Part shown: piece by piece, positions 1 to 9,106 of the stretch
Layout of the letters: each line of letters starts with the position of its first letter
How positions within the stretch are numbered: the first letter of the stretch is position 1
Assembly (NCBI GenBank): GCA_023434025.1
Contig: JAEYTL010000031.1
Coordinates: forward strand, 69,109 to 133,108
Direction: 5' to 3'
Origin: Bacteroidota bacterium
GTDB taxonomy: Bacteria; Bacteroidota; Bacteroidia; Flavobacteriales; Flavobacteriaceae
Length of the DNA: 64,000 bases
Made by a program: the position numbers and the translations under genes
Notes under the pieces: model-generated
The model's database searches: none
What the model was told of the DNA's origin: nothing
Seen by the model: the letters and a program-made list of their open reading frames with translations, nothing else

Positions 1-3000
1 CTCGGTTGGCCAACATGTCCGGGATTTGGAATTTGTCGCCACTTTCAGTATAAGGATTTCCGGCCATCACCAGACAAAAACGTTTGGAACGCAAATCATA
101 CGTTTTGGCTTCGCCGTTGTAGATTCCTTCAATTTTTCGCTGACCATCAGCCAAAGAGATAAATTTTTGTAAAAATTCCGGATTACAGTGCTGAATATCA
201 TCTAAATATAACATTACATTGTCGCCCATTTCAAAAGCAAGATTCAGTTTTTCCAACTCTTGTCGGGCTCCGGCATTTTTGGCTTCGCTAGGATCGGTAG
301 AGGTAATTTCATGTCCTATAGACGGACCGTTTATTTTCATAAAAACCAATCCCATCCGGTCGGCCAGGTATTCCATTAAAGTGGTTTTTCCGTAACCCGG
401 AGGCGAAACCAACAGTAACATTCCCATTCGGTCGGTTCGCTTGGTGTCGCCCAAAGCACCGATTTGCTTGGCTAAATTGGCTCCGATTAACGGAAAATAA
501 ACATCGTTGATCAGCTTGTTTCGAATAAACGAAGTGAGTACCTGACTGGCAAAAGTATGCAGCTTTAAATCTTTCTTCTTTTGTTCAACCCACTGCTTTT
601 TCAGTTGTTGTAAACTTAAAAAAGCAGGTTTTATTTTGGAATGAAAATAATCTAATCGACCCGAAAATTCATAATAATCCAACGTATAAGTAAGATTGCT
701 TTCAATAGATTTTAATCCGTTTATTTCAACCGATGAATTACTGTTTACAATTTGTTTTTTATGATAATTCTGTGTCAACACAAAAGCTGCAATTTCTTCA
801 ATAAAACCTTGCGAAAGTGTAGTTCTTTCTTCAATAAAAAATGTTTTTAACGCATTTTCAACAATGTCATAACAAGCCGAAGGATAAGGGTATAAATCTT
901 TTACCTGATTGATAAAAACCACATCTTTTCCTTTTTCTTTCAAACTTTTAAAAAAACGCTCATAAGCATCGGCAGCCGTTTTTGAAATTGAAAAAGCCGA
1001 ACGATTTTCTTTCTTCAGATATACCGCGGCACGATAGGACGAAACAAAATCGAAACCATCAAAGGAATCATTAAATGCCTCAATTTTTTCTGACAGACGT
1101 CTGTTTAAATACTTGAACTGTTCGGCATTTGAAAAAGTTTCTTTCAGCAAACTAACGGCACTAAACTGCTTTTCATAAAAGGTTTTGTCTTCTTCGTTCA
1201 GAAAAAACCAAAAAAGCTGAGCCAAAGCCCTTTCAGAAGGGGTATATTTTAAAACACCTAATTCATTGTTAATCTGTTGCAAATGTTGCAAAAGCACTAA
1301 GGCATCAATATCGTGAACACCTTTTACCAGGCCTTCACCAAAATGTGCTGCCATAAATTCCTGCATTCGTTGCACATTAACTGATTCCGGAACAATATTC
1401 TCTTGTTCCAGAAAAACCTCCCAGGCCATGTATTCAAACCGTTTTACAGTTTGATTTTCAGACACAAATTCTTGATTCCAGACTTCTTTATATTGTTCAA
1501 TTTCTTCAAATTCAACCGGTTGATAAAAATTTGTTCCGGTTAAGTGATAGAAATACTGTTGGTCTTTTAAAACCAGAGTCAAGTCTAGTTTTTGCCTGTT
1601 TACGGCAAATTTATAATCGCCAAAAGCAATAACGGCATCACCATCTTCATAAATTTCATGTTTGTCTTTTAGTTTTCTAACCGCTTCTTGCTGTGCTGTT
1701 TTTAGTAATGTATTGACTTCTTCTGATTTGTTGCTGTCGTTTAAATCTTTTAATTGAGTGGCAAGATCCCGTACTTTTTCAACCATTAAGTCCGAAGCAA
1801 AATAACCGTTTATTTCAGTTTCGGTTTCAAACGAAGCCGCTTTGTTTTTTACCCCTTTCAAAATGCGTTCTGCCGATTGAAACAACATGGTGGTGCGTTT
1901 GTTTTTGGCTTCGGTCAGCTGAACGCTTTTGTTTTGAAAATGACCGTAAACCTCCTCACGTTTGATACCGATTTGCTGAATAAAATCGTCAAAATCAACA
2001 AACTTAGCTTCCATTTCTTCTAATTGAATGGATAATTTATTGAGAAAATCATCGCATTTTTCAGCCGTGTTGGCCAGTTCTAAAAAGTTGATTACGGTTT
2101 GATCAAAAAGAGTAATTTGGGCTTTAAAATCAGCCGAAAGCTCTTTTCCTGAGATTTCTCTTTTCTTATTGTTAAGTTCAATCCGCTGTTGGTTGATTTG
2201 TGCAAAAAGCAGCGAAATATTCTCGATAATCTGAGTGGAATGTGAAGCGTCTTCAATCTTTAAATTATTGACAATATCAACTAATAATTCCAATTGAAGT
2301 GCCACTTCATCAATATCTTTTTCGAGTGTTTTAGAATCGATGGTCTTTTTTAAACCGGCGATTTGTTGGTTAATTGTAGCCATTTTTTCCTGATACGGAA
2401 GCAACGCATTGTCTTGCAACAAAAAGGAAACACACGCATTGGAAAGTTCGGTAGCTCTATCGTGAAGCTTGGTTTCTAAGGCTTCAAGCAAGGCAATGTC
2501 TGCATATTTTAATTCTTTGGCACTGATTAATTCACCTCGTAACGACCTTATTTGAGCCAGAGCAGCAATGTATTGTTCTAACGATTGATAGGAAACAACA
2601 CTGGTGTCTGAAAACAGTTTTTCGTATTTTTCTTCTAAATCCGCAATGGTTTGACCAGTTTTGTTTTTGATTTCCTGAGCTTTTTCAAATTCATTGATTG
2701 CCGCATGGGCAATTTTTCGGATTTCAAGCAGTGGCTCGTTGAGCAGATGAATTTCTTTTTCACCCAGGAAGTAATAACTGTCTAAAATAATGGTTGCCTG
2801 TTTAACAATATCGTCATACAAACCGGAATAGGAATCTTGTTTAGACAATAAAATATTCAGTTCCTGACACTCTGCCATTACACGAACCAAATCTTTGTTG
2901 CCAATTTTATACAGCAAATTGTTTTTTAGCGAATCATCAATTGTAATTTCTTTGGTAAAAGGAGTTTGCCAGATTTGTATCAAATGGTGTTTGGTTTCTT

Positions 3001-4150
3001 CATTCGATTTAAAATAAGCCAGTTTCCCGTTATCAAACAGCGTGAATCCATTGCAGTTTATCGGCGTTTCAATGGTTTGTTTGATGATGTTGTACGGAAT
3101 CAGAATATAATCATAGGATTGTTCATCATAAAAAACAAACATGAAATTTTCTCCGGTAACGCCGGTAATTCTTTTTTTGAAATAAACAGGTTTGTCTTCT
3201 GTTGCAATCACACGAATTTCGCCGGTTTGCAAAGCGTAGCCGTTCGGATAAATTACACCTTGGTTTTCGGGCAAAAGGATGATAGAATACTTTAACGAAT
3301 CTACCCGTGCAACCTTCTTTTCTTTGTGATTATAAATAAAAAAACGTTCAGGTTCCTGATAAGGTTTTATTTTAAAAATAACGAGATTATTATAATCAAA
3401 ATAATGAATTTCGGCATCATCCAGGGTTTGGTCTTTGTGTAACACATCTTCACTGTAGATGCCTTTTCCACTGTTCGTATTGTCTTCTATTTTGATGGTA
3501 AGGTCACCGCCAATGGCTTCCACAAAAACTTTATCTGCCAGCGAAATATGCGGATGGCTTCCCTTGCGTTGCATATCACGGGTGGCTTTTATCCATGTAA
3601 ATTCCTGCTGGGCCGGATATTTTACGTCTGCGGCACTCCGGGCATCCACAAAAGTGAGCGTATTGTTTTTAATTAGCCATTTGAACGCTTTGATGTCCGA
3701 AGGACTACTGGAAAGCTGGAAAACAAAGTACAAATAGTTTTGTGTAACATGAAAACGAACAAAAACGGTATTTCTGTAATATTTATACAGGTTTTTGAAT
3801 TCGTCTGTAAATGTTTGGTCTTCAATAAACTGAATGGATTGCGGTTCAAATCTATTGTCTATGAGTAAATAAGCCGAAAAAACATCGCTGAGGTTAATTT
3901 CGGTCCGCAAACCCAAATGCGTGTTATGCCCAACTAAACAAAGTTTATCTAATGAAAAAATATCTTTTATCTGGCAGTTTTGATCAGTAGAAATACGCTC
4001 GTTGGCAATGAGTGAAAAATCTACGCCGCCGAAGACTTTTTTTCTGTCTTCGTTCAACAGCTGAATGCGTTGTAGTAATTCATCTTTTTGCTCATTCAAT
4101 CGGTTCTGAATGATTTCGTAGGTACCCGTATTTAATTTTTCGGTGCTCAT
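1..4150 (-). CDS. DNA repair ATPase-like large coiled-coil AAA protein (3' end cut by window edge)
   Basis: An open frame of 1383 codons runs from ATG at 4150 off the left edge, so the C-terminus is missing. The first ~450 residues look like a beta-rich domain (start MSTEKLNTGTYEII). The middle (~residues 400-900) is rich in Glu, Lys, Leu and Gln and reads as coiled coil. Near the end is an AAA-type ATPase: Walker A PPGYGKTT at residues 1250-1257 and a Walker B-like LYLDDIQ around residues 1314-1320. Proteins of this build are usually annotated 'DNA repair ATPase'; the real substrate is not established as far as I know. It lies 149 nt downstream of the flotillin/PspA genes on the same strand, with a hairpin between, so it may be a separate unit or a read-through product. 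A role linked to membrane stress is inferred from neighbours only. Confidence 0.75.
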   Translation of the reverse strand, partial: MSTEKLNTGTYEIIQNRLNEQKDELLQRIQLLNEDRKKVFGGVDFSLIANERISTDQNCQIKDIFSLDKLCLVGHNTHLGLRTEINLSDVFSAYLLIDNRFEPQSIQFIEDQTFTDEFKNLYKYYRNTVFVRFHVTQNYLYFVFQLSSSPSDIKAFKWLIKNNTLTFVDARSAADVKYPAQQEFTWIKATRDMQRKGSHPHISLADKVFVEAIGGDLTIKIEDNTNSGKGIYSEDVLHKDQTLDDAEIHYFDYNNLVIFKIKPYQEPERFFIYNHKEKKVARVDSLKYSIILLPENQGVIYPNGYALQTGEIRVIATEDKPVYFKKRITGVTGENFMFVFYDEQSYDYILIPYNIIKQTIETPINCNGFTLFDNGKLAYFKSNEETKHHLIQIWQTPFTKEITIDDSLKNNLLYKIGNKDLVRVMAECQELNILLSKQDSYSGLYDDIVKQATIILDSYYFLGEKEIHLLNEPLLEIRKIAHAAINEFEKAQEIKNKTGQTIADLEEKYEKLFSDTSVVSYQSLEQYIAALAQIRSLRGELISAKELKYADIALLEALETKLHDRATELSNACVSFLLQDNALLPYQEKMATINQQIAGLKKTIDSKTLEKDIDEVALQLELLVDIVNNLKIEDASHSTQIIENISLLFAQINQQRIELNNKKREISGKELSADFKAQITLFDQTVINFLELANTAEKCDDFLNKLSIQLEEMEAKFVDFDDFIQQIGIKREEVYGHFQNKSVQLTEAKNKRTTMLFQSAERILKGVKNKAASFETETEINGYFASDLMVEKVRDLATQLKDLNDSNKSEEVNTLLKTAQQEAVRKLKDKHEIYEDGDAVIAFGDYKFAVNRQKLDLTLVLKDQQYFYHLTGTNFYQPVEFEEIEQYKEVWNQEFVSENQTVKRFEYMAWEVFLEQENIVPESVNVQRMQEFMAAHFGEGLVKGVHDIDALVLLQHLQQINNELGVLKYTPSERALAQLFWFFLNEEDKTFYEKQFSAVSLLKETFSNAEQFKYLNRRLSEKIEAFNDSFDGFDFVSSYRAAVYLKKENRSAFSISKTAADAYERFFKSLKEKGKDVVFINQVKDLYPYPSACYDIVENALKTFFIEERTTLSQGFIEEIAAFVLTQNYHKKQIVNSNSSVEINGLKSIESNLTYTLDYYEFSGRLDYFHSKIKPAFLSLQQLKKQWVEQKKKDLKLHTFASQVLTSFIRNKLINDVYFPLIGANLAKQIGALGDTKRTDRMGMLLLVSPPGYGKTTLMEYLADRMGLVFMKINGPSIGHEITSTDPSEAKNAGARQELEKLNLAFEMGDNVMLYLDDIQHCNPEFLQKFISLADGQRKIEGIYNGEAKTYDLRSKRFCLVMAGNPYTESGDKFQIPDMLANR

Positions 4151-4244
4151 TAATTTTCGGTGAAATTTGAAAAGTCTTTAGCGTCTAAAAAACTTTAATT
4201 AGCTTTAAAATCAAAGGAAAAGCAAGAGATAAACTAAAATAACT

Positions 4245-4266
4245 CTCTACTGTTTTTGCAGTAGAG
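4245..4266 (-). terminator. Hairpin downstream of flotillin gene
   Basis: CTCTACTG (4245-4252) and CAGTAGAG (4259-4266) form a perfect 8-bp stem with a 6-nt loop. Read on the minus strand it follows the flotillin stop codon by about 35 nt and is followed by a T-rich but interrupted run, so it is a weak or partial terminator before the AAA gene. Confidence 0.5.
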
Positions 4267-4299
4267 AATTATTTCCGGTTCAAAAAATCCGATTAAATT

Positions 4300-6312
4300 T
4301 TACTTTAACGGTTTGTTGTCAATGCCCAAATGTTTGGCCATATCCATTGCTCTGGCTAAAATGCCTTGTTCTTTATCATTGGCAACACCCTTTAACTGAA
4401 AAATCAGAGAAGCAATGCTCAGGTTTTTGATGTCATCAGAAGAAATGTTATATTTTTCGACCATGTTCATAATTTTGCCGATCAGGTTTTCGTCACCTTC
4501 ATTATTGATTAAAGCTTCTTTTACCAATTGAGCATTTTCGCTGTGTTGGATAAATTTATCGATTCCCTTTCCGGCAGAAATTTGTCTGACCACATTATCA
4601 AAGAAAGAGTTGTCTCCGCCGACAATGTCGATGTTAGCGGTTTTAAATGCCTCGGCCAACACTTGGGCTTGGGCCTGAGCAATATCCTTCTGGATGGCAA
4701 TTTCGGCTAATTCTACTTCTTTTTCCTTGGCCAAGGTTAATCTGAACTCTTCGTGTTCTTTGCCGGCATCGTTTAGTTTTTTCATGGCTTCGGCCTTTTC
4801 GGTAATTCCGGCTGCTTCTGCAAAGGCTTTTTCTTTAATAACTTCGGCTTGTGCCAAACCTTCCTGTTTGTTGGCAACTGCTTTTTTCTCAATAATGTTG
4901 GCTTCAATAAAGCCTTGTTTTTCCATGGCTTCTGCTTTAGCATGCATTACCTGAGCTTCAGACAGACCAAGCGTGGCCTCTTCTTTGGCTTGAGCATCGG
5001 CAATAATTTTTCGGGCCTCTGCTTCTTTTTCGGCGGCATCGCGTTTGGCCTGGGCTTCAATCACATATTTTTGAGCATCTTTTTCGGCCGATTGTTTTCT
5101 GGCTTCGGCAGCACGGGTCAGGGCAATTAAGTTTTCTTCGGCCTCACGGGAAGCAACGATTAATTGTACTTGTTTTTCTCTTTCCGCAGCTTTTAATGCT
5201 TCAACGTCAAAAATGTTTTGTTGTTCTTCTACAACGGTTTTTTCTTTAACCAGGCGTTCGCGGATTACATCCTGAATGTTTTTCTTTTCAACCTCTACGG
5301 CTTTATCTTTTTCAATATCTGCCAGTGCCACCACTCTTTCTCTTTCTGTAGCTTCTAACAAACGGTCTTTTTGCACTCTTTCGGTTTCAACCAATTCGGC
5401 TCTTTCTTTGTTTTTGGCAGCAATAACAACCTGTCTGAGTTTGTTTTCTTCGGCGACCATAAGGGTTTCTTCCGTTGCAATGCGAACAGATTCTGATTTT
5501 AATCGCTCTTCTTCGGCCACTTTTAAAATTTCTGCATTTTCTCGGGCCTGAATATTGGCAATTTCCCGGCGTTGTTGTTCTTCTTTTTCGGCCAGCTGTT
5601 TTTCTAATTCCAGAATGGTTTCGCGGGCTTCCACATCTTGTTTTTTGATGGTTTTTTCTTCATCTCTTCTTACCAAGTTGGCTTTGATGTTTTGATTTGC
5701 GGTTAATTCGGTAATTTTTTTAATTCCTTCCGCATCCAGAATATTGTCTTTGTTCAAATGTTGTAAAGAAGTTTGTTCTAAATAATCAATTGCACAATCA
5801 TCTAAAACATAGCCGTTTAAGTCGGTTCCGATAATGTTTAAAATTTCTTGTCTGAATTCGCTTCGGGCTTCATAGAGTTCAATAAAATCAAATTTTTTAC
5901 CCACGGTTTTTAACGCCTCCGAAAATTTAGCCTCAAATAATTCTCTCAGTGTACCAATGTCCGAAGCTCTTTGACAGCCAATGGTTTGACCGACATTTAC
6001 AATATCATCAACTGACTTATTCACCCTGACAAAGAAAGCTACCTGTATGTCGGCCCGCATATTGTCTTTGCAAATCAATCCGTCTTTCCCTTCCCGGGCT
6101 ATTTCTAATTTTTTTACTGAAATATCCATATATTCCAGCCGATGGATTACCGGAATTACTACTCCGGCATTAAAAAACACTTTGGCTCCGCCGTATCCGG
6201 TTCTCAGTAACACAATACCCTGAACGGTTTTTTTATACATGGATAAAATCCAGAATATAAGGCCTAAAAAGGCAATGACAATTACTGCAATTGTAACGTA
6301 AAATGTAGTCAT
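4300..6312 (-). CDS. Flotillin family protein (SPFH/Band 7)
   Basis: A 670-residue protein with one N-terminal membrane segment (about residues 4-25), an SPFH/Band 7 domain (about 30-190) and a very long Ala/Glu/Lys-rich flotillin coiled coil (about 200-560), followed by a short C-terminal domain. Flotillins form oligomeric scaffolds on membrane microdomains; the family relatives are B. subtilis FloT (YuaG) and E. coli YqiK. It is the third gene of a minus-strand run with PspA (7006-7713) and an NfeD/YqiJ-like protein (6351-7001), the same partner set as yuaF-floT and yqiJ-yqiK. The family assignment is sure; a membrane-integrity role is inferred from the context. Confidence 0.93.
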   Translation of the reverse strand: MTTFYVTIAVIVIAFLGLIFWILSMYKKTVQGIVLLRTGYGGAKVFFNAGVVIPVIHRLEYMDISVKKLEIAREGKDGLICKDNMRADIQVAFFVRVNKSVDDIVNVGQTIGCQRASDIGTLRELFEAKFSEALKTVGKKFDFIELYEARSEFRQEILNIIGTDLNGYVLDDCAIDYLEQTSLQHLNKDNILDAEGIKKITELTANQNIKANLVRRDEEKTIKKQDVEARETILELEKQLAEKEEQQRREIANIQARENAEILKVAEEERLKSESVRIATEETLMVAEENKLRQVVIAAKNKERAELVETERVQKDRLLEATERERVVALADIEKDKAVEVEKKNIQDVIRERLVKEKTVVEEQQNIFDVEALKAAEREKQVQLIVASREAEENLIALTRAAEARKQSAEKDAQKYVIEAQAKRDAAEKEAEARKIIADAQAKEEATLGLSEAQVMHAKAEAMEKQGFIEANIIEKKAVANKQEGLAQAEVIKEKAFAEAAGITEKAEAMKKLNDAGKEHEEFRLTLAKEKEVELAEIAIQKDIAQAQAQVLAEAFKTANIDIVGGDNSFFDNVVRQISAGKGIDKFIQHSENAQLVKEALINNEGDENLIGKIMNMVEKYNISSDDIKNLSIASLIFQLKGVANDKEQGILARAMDMAKHLGIDNKPLK

Positions 6313-6350
6313 AAGGTCGTTTTAATAAATTATTTTGATGTTATAGGTAT

Positions 6351-7001
6351 TTAAATTTCGTATGATTTTTCTACAAAATAGAATTTTTTATCTGGATTTT
6401 CATCCACAATATAGGCTTTTTCGCCTTCTTTTAAAAGCGAGCCATCTTTACTTTTTACCAATAGTTTGATAGGGTCTTTGTTCACCACCAATTCAAGCAA
6501 ACCCAGTTTGTCGTTTTCAATCGTTGATTTTAATGTGCCTATCCGTCCTAAATAATCATAAGCTATTTCACCTTTGTGATTAATTTCTTTAAAAACGGGT
6601 TTCAAAGGCATACTGATGTATTTGGTGATAAACAAACTTGCGGCAAAAGCCGGCACAATGGTGATAAAATACATCCAATTGGGCAAGGGTATAAAATAAC
6701 TGATGTTAACGTTTATCAACCAGGTAAACAGTAGTACAAGTGTTAAAAAGAAGGTTATCGGAATGATATCCAGATTCAAAAACTTTAAAAACTGAATAAA
6801 GGTAGATGGGTCTTGCGGCACTTCAACGGTTCCGTCAGGAGCATCAAAATCGGCTTCTGACCCGATTTCAAAATCAATGTCGTAGTCTCCAATACCGGTT
6901 ATCATGGTAAAAACCCAATAAACAACGCTAAGAATCAGTAAAATAGAAAGTATTGTGTTGGCCGGATTAAATGAAATGGCTAATAACTCCTCAAAATTCA
7001 T
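6351..7001 (-). CDS. NfeD/YqiJ-like OB-fold membrane protein
   Basis: A 216-residue protein with three predicted membrane segments (about residues 15-35, 75-97 and 104-127), an acidic loop after the first segment, and a soluble beta-rich C-terminus (about 145-210, with GRIGTLKS and an EGEKAYIV stretch) that fits the OB-fold found in NfeD, YuaF and YqiJ proteins. Such proteins are encoded beside flotillins and are thought to act with them at the membrane. Here it lies between pspA-like (4 nt away) and flotillin (38 nt away), which indicates one transcript. Confidence 0.82.
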   Translation of the reverse strand: MNFEELLAISFNPANTILSILLILSVVYWVFTMITGIGDYDIDFEIGSEADFDAPDGTVEVPQDPSTFIQFLKFLNLDIIPITFFLTLVLLFTWLINVNISYFIPLPNWMYFITIVPAFAASLFITKYISMPLKPVFKEINHKGEIAYDYLGRIGTLKSTIENDKLGLLELVVNKDPIKLLVKSKDGSLLKEGEKAYIVDENPDKKFYFVEKSYEI

Positions 7002-7005
7002 AAAT

Positions 7006-7713
7006 TTAATTTGCGTTGAATTGTTCTTTTAATTTTTGTAACTCCATTTCTGCATGAGCATCAGAGGTATTAACGGCAGCATCAATTTCCTGATCAATGC
7101 TTTTGGAAGCATCGGCAATATGACTGTAAGCATCGGCCAAAGCTTCCTGCTGCAACACTTTATCTTTCATTTTTTCTAACATTGAAATAGTGCTGTCAGA
7201 GTCTATCTGTGTCATCTTTTTGTTAATATCCTGAGTGGCCTTACTCACCTGTACACGGGCTCTCAGTGTTTTTAACTCTCCTTCCCATTTTGAAATCGTC
7301 GATTTTAAGGTGTTGATGTTGTTTTGCATTTTTTCAACATCACTCTCCAGCTTCTGACGTTCTTTTTCGGCCAGTTGAGCGTCTACTATAGATTGTTCTT
7401 TCTTTTTTAATGCTTCTTTAGCCAGTCGGTCAGCTTCGTCAACAGGCATTTCTTCTTTAATGCCTTTTTGAACCAAAAGCATGGCTTTGTTTTGATAATC
7501 ATTTGATTGATTCATCAACGATTCCTGTTCATTTTTTCGGCGGATAGACAAAGCCTTAACCTGAGCAAGGGCTTGAATACTTTGATCTAACTGATCTTTC
7601 ATTTCCCTGATTCCCTGCTCGGTCATTTTGATAGGGTCTTCCAGGCTGTTGATGGCAGAATGTGCTTCCGCTTTTCCTATTCTAAAAAGTCTTTTGATAA
7701 TGTTCATAATCAT
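7006..7713 (-). CDS. PspA/IM30 family membrane-remodelling protein
   Basis: A 235-residue, almost wholly helical protein starting MIMNIIKRLFRIGKAEAHS and continuing with the EDPIKMTEQGIREMK stretch typical of the PspA/IM30 (ESCRT-III-like) superfamily. The N-terminal amphipathic helix binds stressed membranes in known members; the coiled coils oligomerise. ATG codons at 7713 and 7707 are both possible starts. It is the first gene of the PspA, OB-fold protein, flotillin run. No PspF or PspB/C homologue is nearby; the XRE regulator at 8364 is the closest candidate for control, which is inference. Confidence 0.93.
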   Translation of the reverse strand: MIMNIIKRLFRIGKAEAHSAINSLEDPIKMTEQGIREMKDQLDQSIQALAQVKALSIRRKNEQESLMNQSNDYQNKAMLLVQKGIKEEMPVDEADRLAKEALKKKEQSIVDAQLAEKERQKLESDVEKMQNNINTLKSTISKWEGELKTLRARVQVSKATQDINKKMTQIDSDSTISMLEKMKDKVLQQEALADAYSHIADASKSIDQEIDAAVNTSDAHAEMELQKLKEQFNAN

Positions 7714-7849
7714 CCGGTATTATAAAGTTAATATTAAGTTTTTTTTTCGAATTAAAAGATAATTTGAAAAACTATTTTTGTTACAAAACATGCTATCGTA
7801 AAAATAAAATGCACCATGTTGATAATTAGTTTTTTATTGTTCGTTCTGT

Positions 7850-8248
7850 TTATTTGCTAAATGAAATCATTTCAGAGGAATATTCGCTTATTAATAAACT
7901 TAACGAATTTAAAGTGGCTACCAACTCGTTTTCGTTTAAGTTTTCGGTTTGAAGTGTATCTCTGAAAATCACTTTCTCTCCGGTTTCATCCAAAACAAAT
8001 GCCCCGTGTACAATGTCTCTGTTTTTAATCAACAATTGTTTGTAAATGTCCTGCTGATTATTTTTGCAACGAAATAAAAACTGTTCAATAATCAGAATTT
8101 GAGGAGCAATTACAATCATCATGTTTTTTATCCCTTCATTTTCTTTTTCAATGATAAGGTATTGATGCTCTTCATTTTCCAGTTGAATACTGCACTCTAA
8201 TTCGAGTAACCAGTTCTTAACTTTTGAAAACAATTTTAAATCTTCCAT
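7850..8248 (-). CDS. Small YbjN/Tir-chaperone-like protein (tentative)
   Basis: A 132-residue soluble protein with no signal peptide. Its length and alternating helix/strand pattern (two-helix start, a strand pair around QYLIIEKE and MMIVIAPQ, then FVLDETGEKVIFRDTL and two closing helices) resemble the CesT/Tir-chaperone and YbjN folds that are often annotated 'molecular chaperone Tir' in Bacteroidota. I see no catalytic motif. It is divergent from the XRE regulator, has a good promoter (8277-8307), and is 136 nt upstream of pspA on the same strand. The family call is a pattern match only. Confidence 0.5.
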   Translation of the reverse strand: MEDLKLFSKVKNWLLELECSIQLENEEHQYLIIEKENEGIKNMMIVIAPQILIIEQFLFRCKNNQQDIYKQLLIKNRDIVHGAFVLDETGEKVIFRDTLQTENLNENELVATLNSLSLLISEYSSEMISFSK

Positions 8249-8276
8249 AAATTGATAGGTTTGATAGTTGATGTAA

Positions 8277-8307
8277 CAAATTTATATAAATATTTTAATA
8301 TTGCAAA
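8277..8307 (-). promoter_or_regulatory. Bacteroidota-type promoter for the 8248 gene (and perhaps pspA cluster)
   Basis: On the minus strand TTTG (8307-8304), a 19-nt spacer and TAAATTTG (8284-8277) match the phylum consensus TTTG-N19-TAnnTTTG. The start codon at 8248 would lie about 20-25 nt after the transcription start. Confidence 0.6.
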
Positions 8308-8338
8308 TATTTTTAGCAAAAAAATCAATCTTTGTTTG

Positions 8339-8346
8339 TATATTTG
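8339..8346 (+). promoter_or_regulatory. -7 element for XRE regulator
   Basis: TATATTTG fits TAnnTTTG and sits 17 nt upstream of the ATG at 8364. I do not see a clear -33 TTG at the usual spacing. It supports the ATG at 8364 rather than the upstream TTG at 8301, because 8301 lies upstream of this promoter. Confidence 0.5.
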
Positions 8347-8363
8347 CAAAAAAGAATAGCGAA

Positions 8364-8975
8364 ATGACATATTTTGGCACCAATTTAAAGAAGATAAGAC
8401 AAATAAAAGGACTCAGCCAGCAGGCTTTTGCAGAGTTGATTGACTTAAATCGGGGAGTTGTTAGTTCTTATGAGGAAGGGAGGGCGGAACCCAAGATTGA
8501 TACGCTGTTGCGGATTGCCAATTATTTTGGTATTTCTACTGATGATATTATATCAAAACCGCTCACGGTGAATCAATTATCAAATTTTTCTTTAATAGAA
8601 AACAGTGTAACATCATTGTCTGAAGAAAACCCACTGAAAATCAATAAAATTACGGCTAAAGGAGGGTTTGAAAACATTGATGTGCAAAAAATATTAGCAC
8701 AATTTGATTGTGTCTTTTTTGTTGATGAACAATTGGCCGATAACAATAAATATGAAAAAGGGACTATTTTATTCTTAAAAAAAACAGACATAAATACCAA
8801 CGTTTATGATCAGTATATAACAATAGAGAACGGTACAGCATCTGTTGCAGAACAGTTTACTTCCGCCAAGCCAGCCTATGCTGTTGTAGGAATGCTTGGA
8901 AAGGGTTTGCAACCTGAACAAAACACCATATTGGAACGATTGACCTTACTCGAAAAAAAGGTTTTTGGAAAGTAA
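8364..8975 (+). CDS. XRE-family HTH transcriptional regulator
   Basis: A 203-residue protein from ATG 8364. Residues 1-62 form a clear Cro/CI helix-turn-helix (GTNLKKIRQIKGLSQQAFA, then RGVVSSYEEGRAEPKIDTL). The C-terminal half is beta-rich and resembles the sensor/dimerisation part of CI-like repressors, but I see no convincing Ser/Lys S24 peptidase dyad. The frame can be extended to a TTG at 8301 but that lies upstream of the -7 element. It is divergent from the PspA-cluster genes, so autoregulation and control of that cluster are plausible but unproven. Confidence 0.82.
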   Translation: MTYFGTNLKKIRQIKGLSQQAFAELIDLNRGVVSSYEEGRAEPKIDTLLRIANYFGISTDDIISKPLTVNQLSNFSLIENSVTSLSEENPLKINKITAKGGFENIDVQKILAQFDCVFFVDEQLADNNKYEKGTILFLKKTDINTNVYDQYITIENGTASVAEQFTSAKPAYAVVGMLGKGLQPEQNTILERLTLLEKKVFGK

Positions 8976-8981
8976 TACAAC

Positions 8982-9014
8982 TTTAGGTTTTTAAACGTGT
9001 TATAAAAACCTAAA
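8982..9014 (+). terminator. Terminator-like inverted repeat after XRE gene
   Basis: TTTAGGTTTTTA (8982-8993) and TAAAAACCTAAA (9003-9014) are perfectly complementary over 12 bp with a 9-nt loop, starting 6 nt after the stop codon. The T-run after it is interrupted. Confidence 0.6.
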
Positions 9015-9039
9015 ACAAGTTATATTTCTTTAATTTTTT

Positions 9040-9047
9040 TAACTTTG
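9040..9047 (+). promoter_or_regulatory. -7 element upstream of dut
   Basis: TAACTTTG matches TAnnTTTG, about 60 nt upstream of the dut ATG. No clear -33 element is visible at normal spacing. Confidence 0.4.
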
Positions 9048-9106
9048 ATGCTTCAATGTATGTAGCTCAAACTGAAAAGGCTGTGTTTTCAATAAAAAAA
9101 TAAAGA

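Noticed and set aside
4528..5551. Several plus-strand frames inside the flotillin gene
   Set aside because: Shadows of the repetitive Glu/Ala/Lys coiled-coil coding sequence; Ser/Phe-rich products without features.
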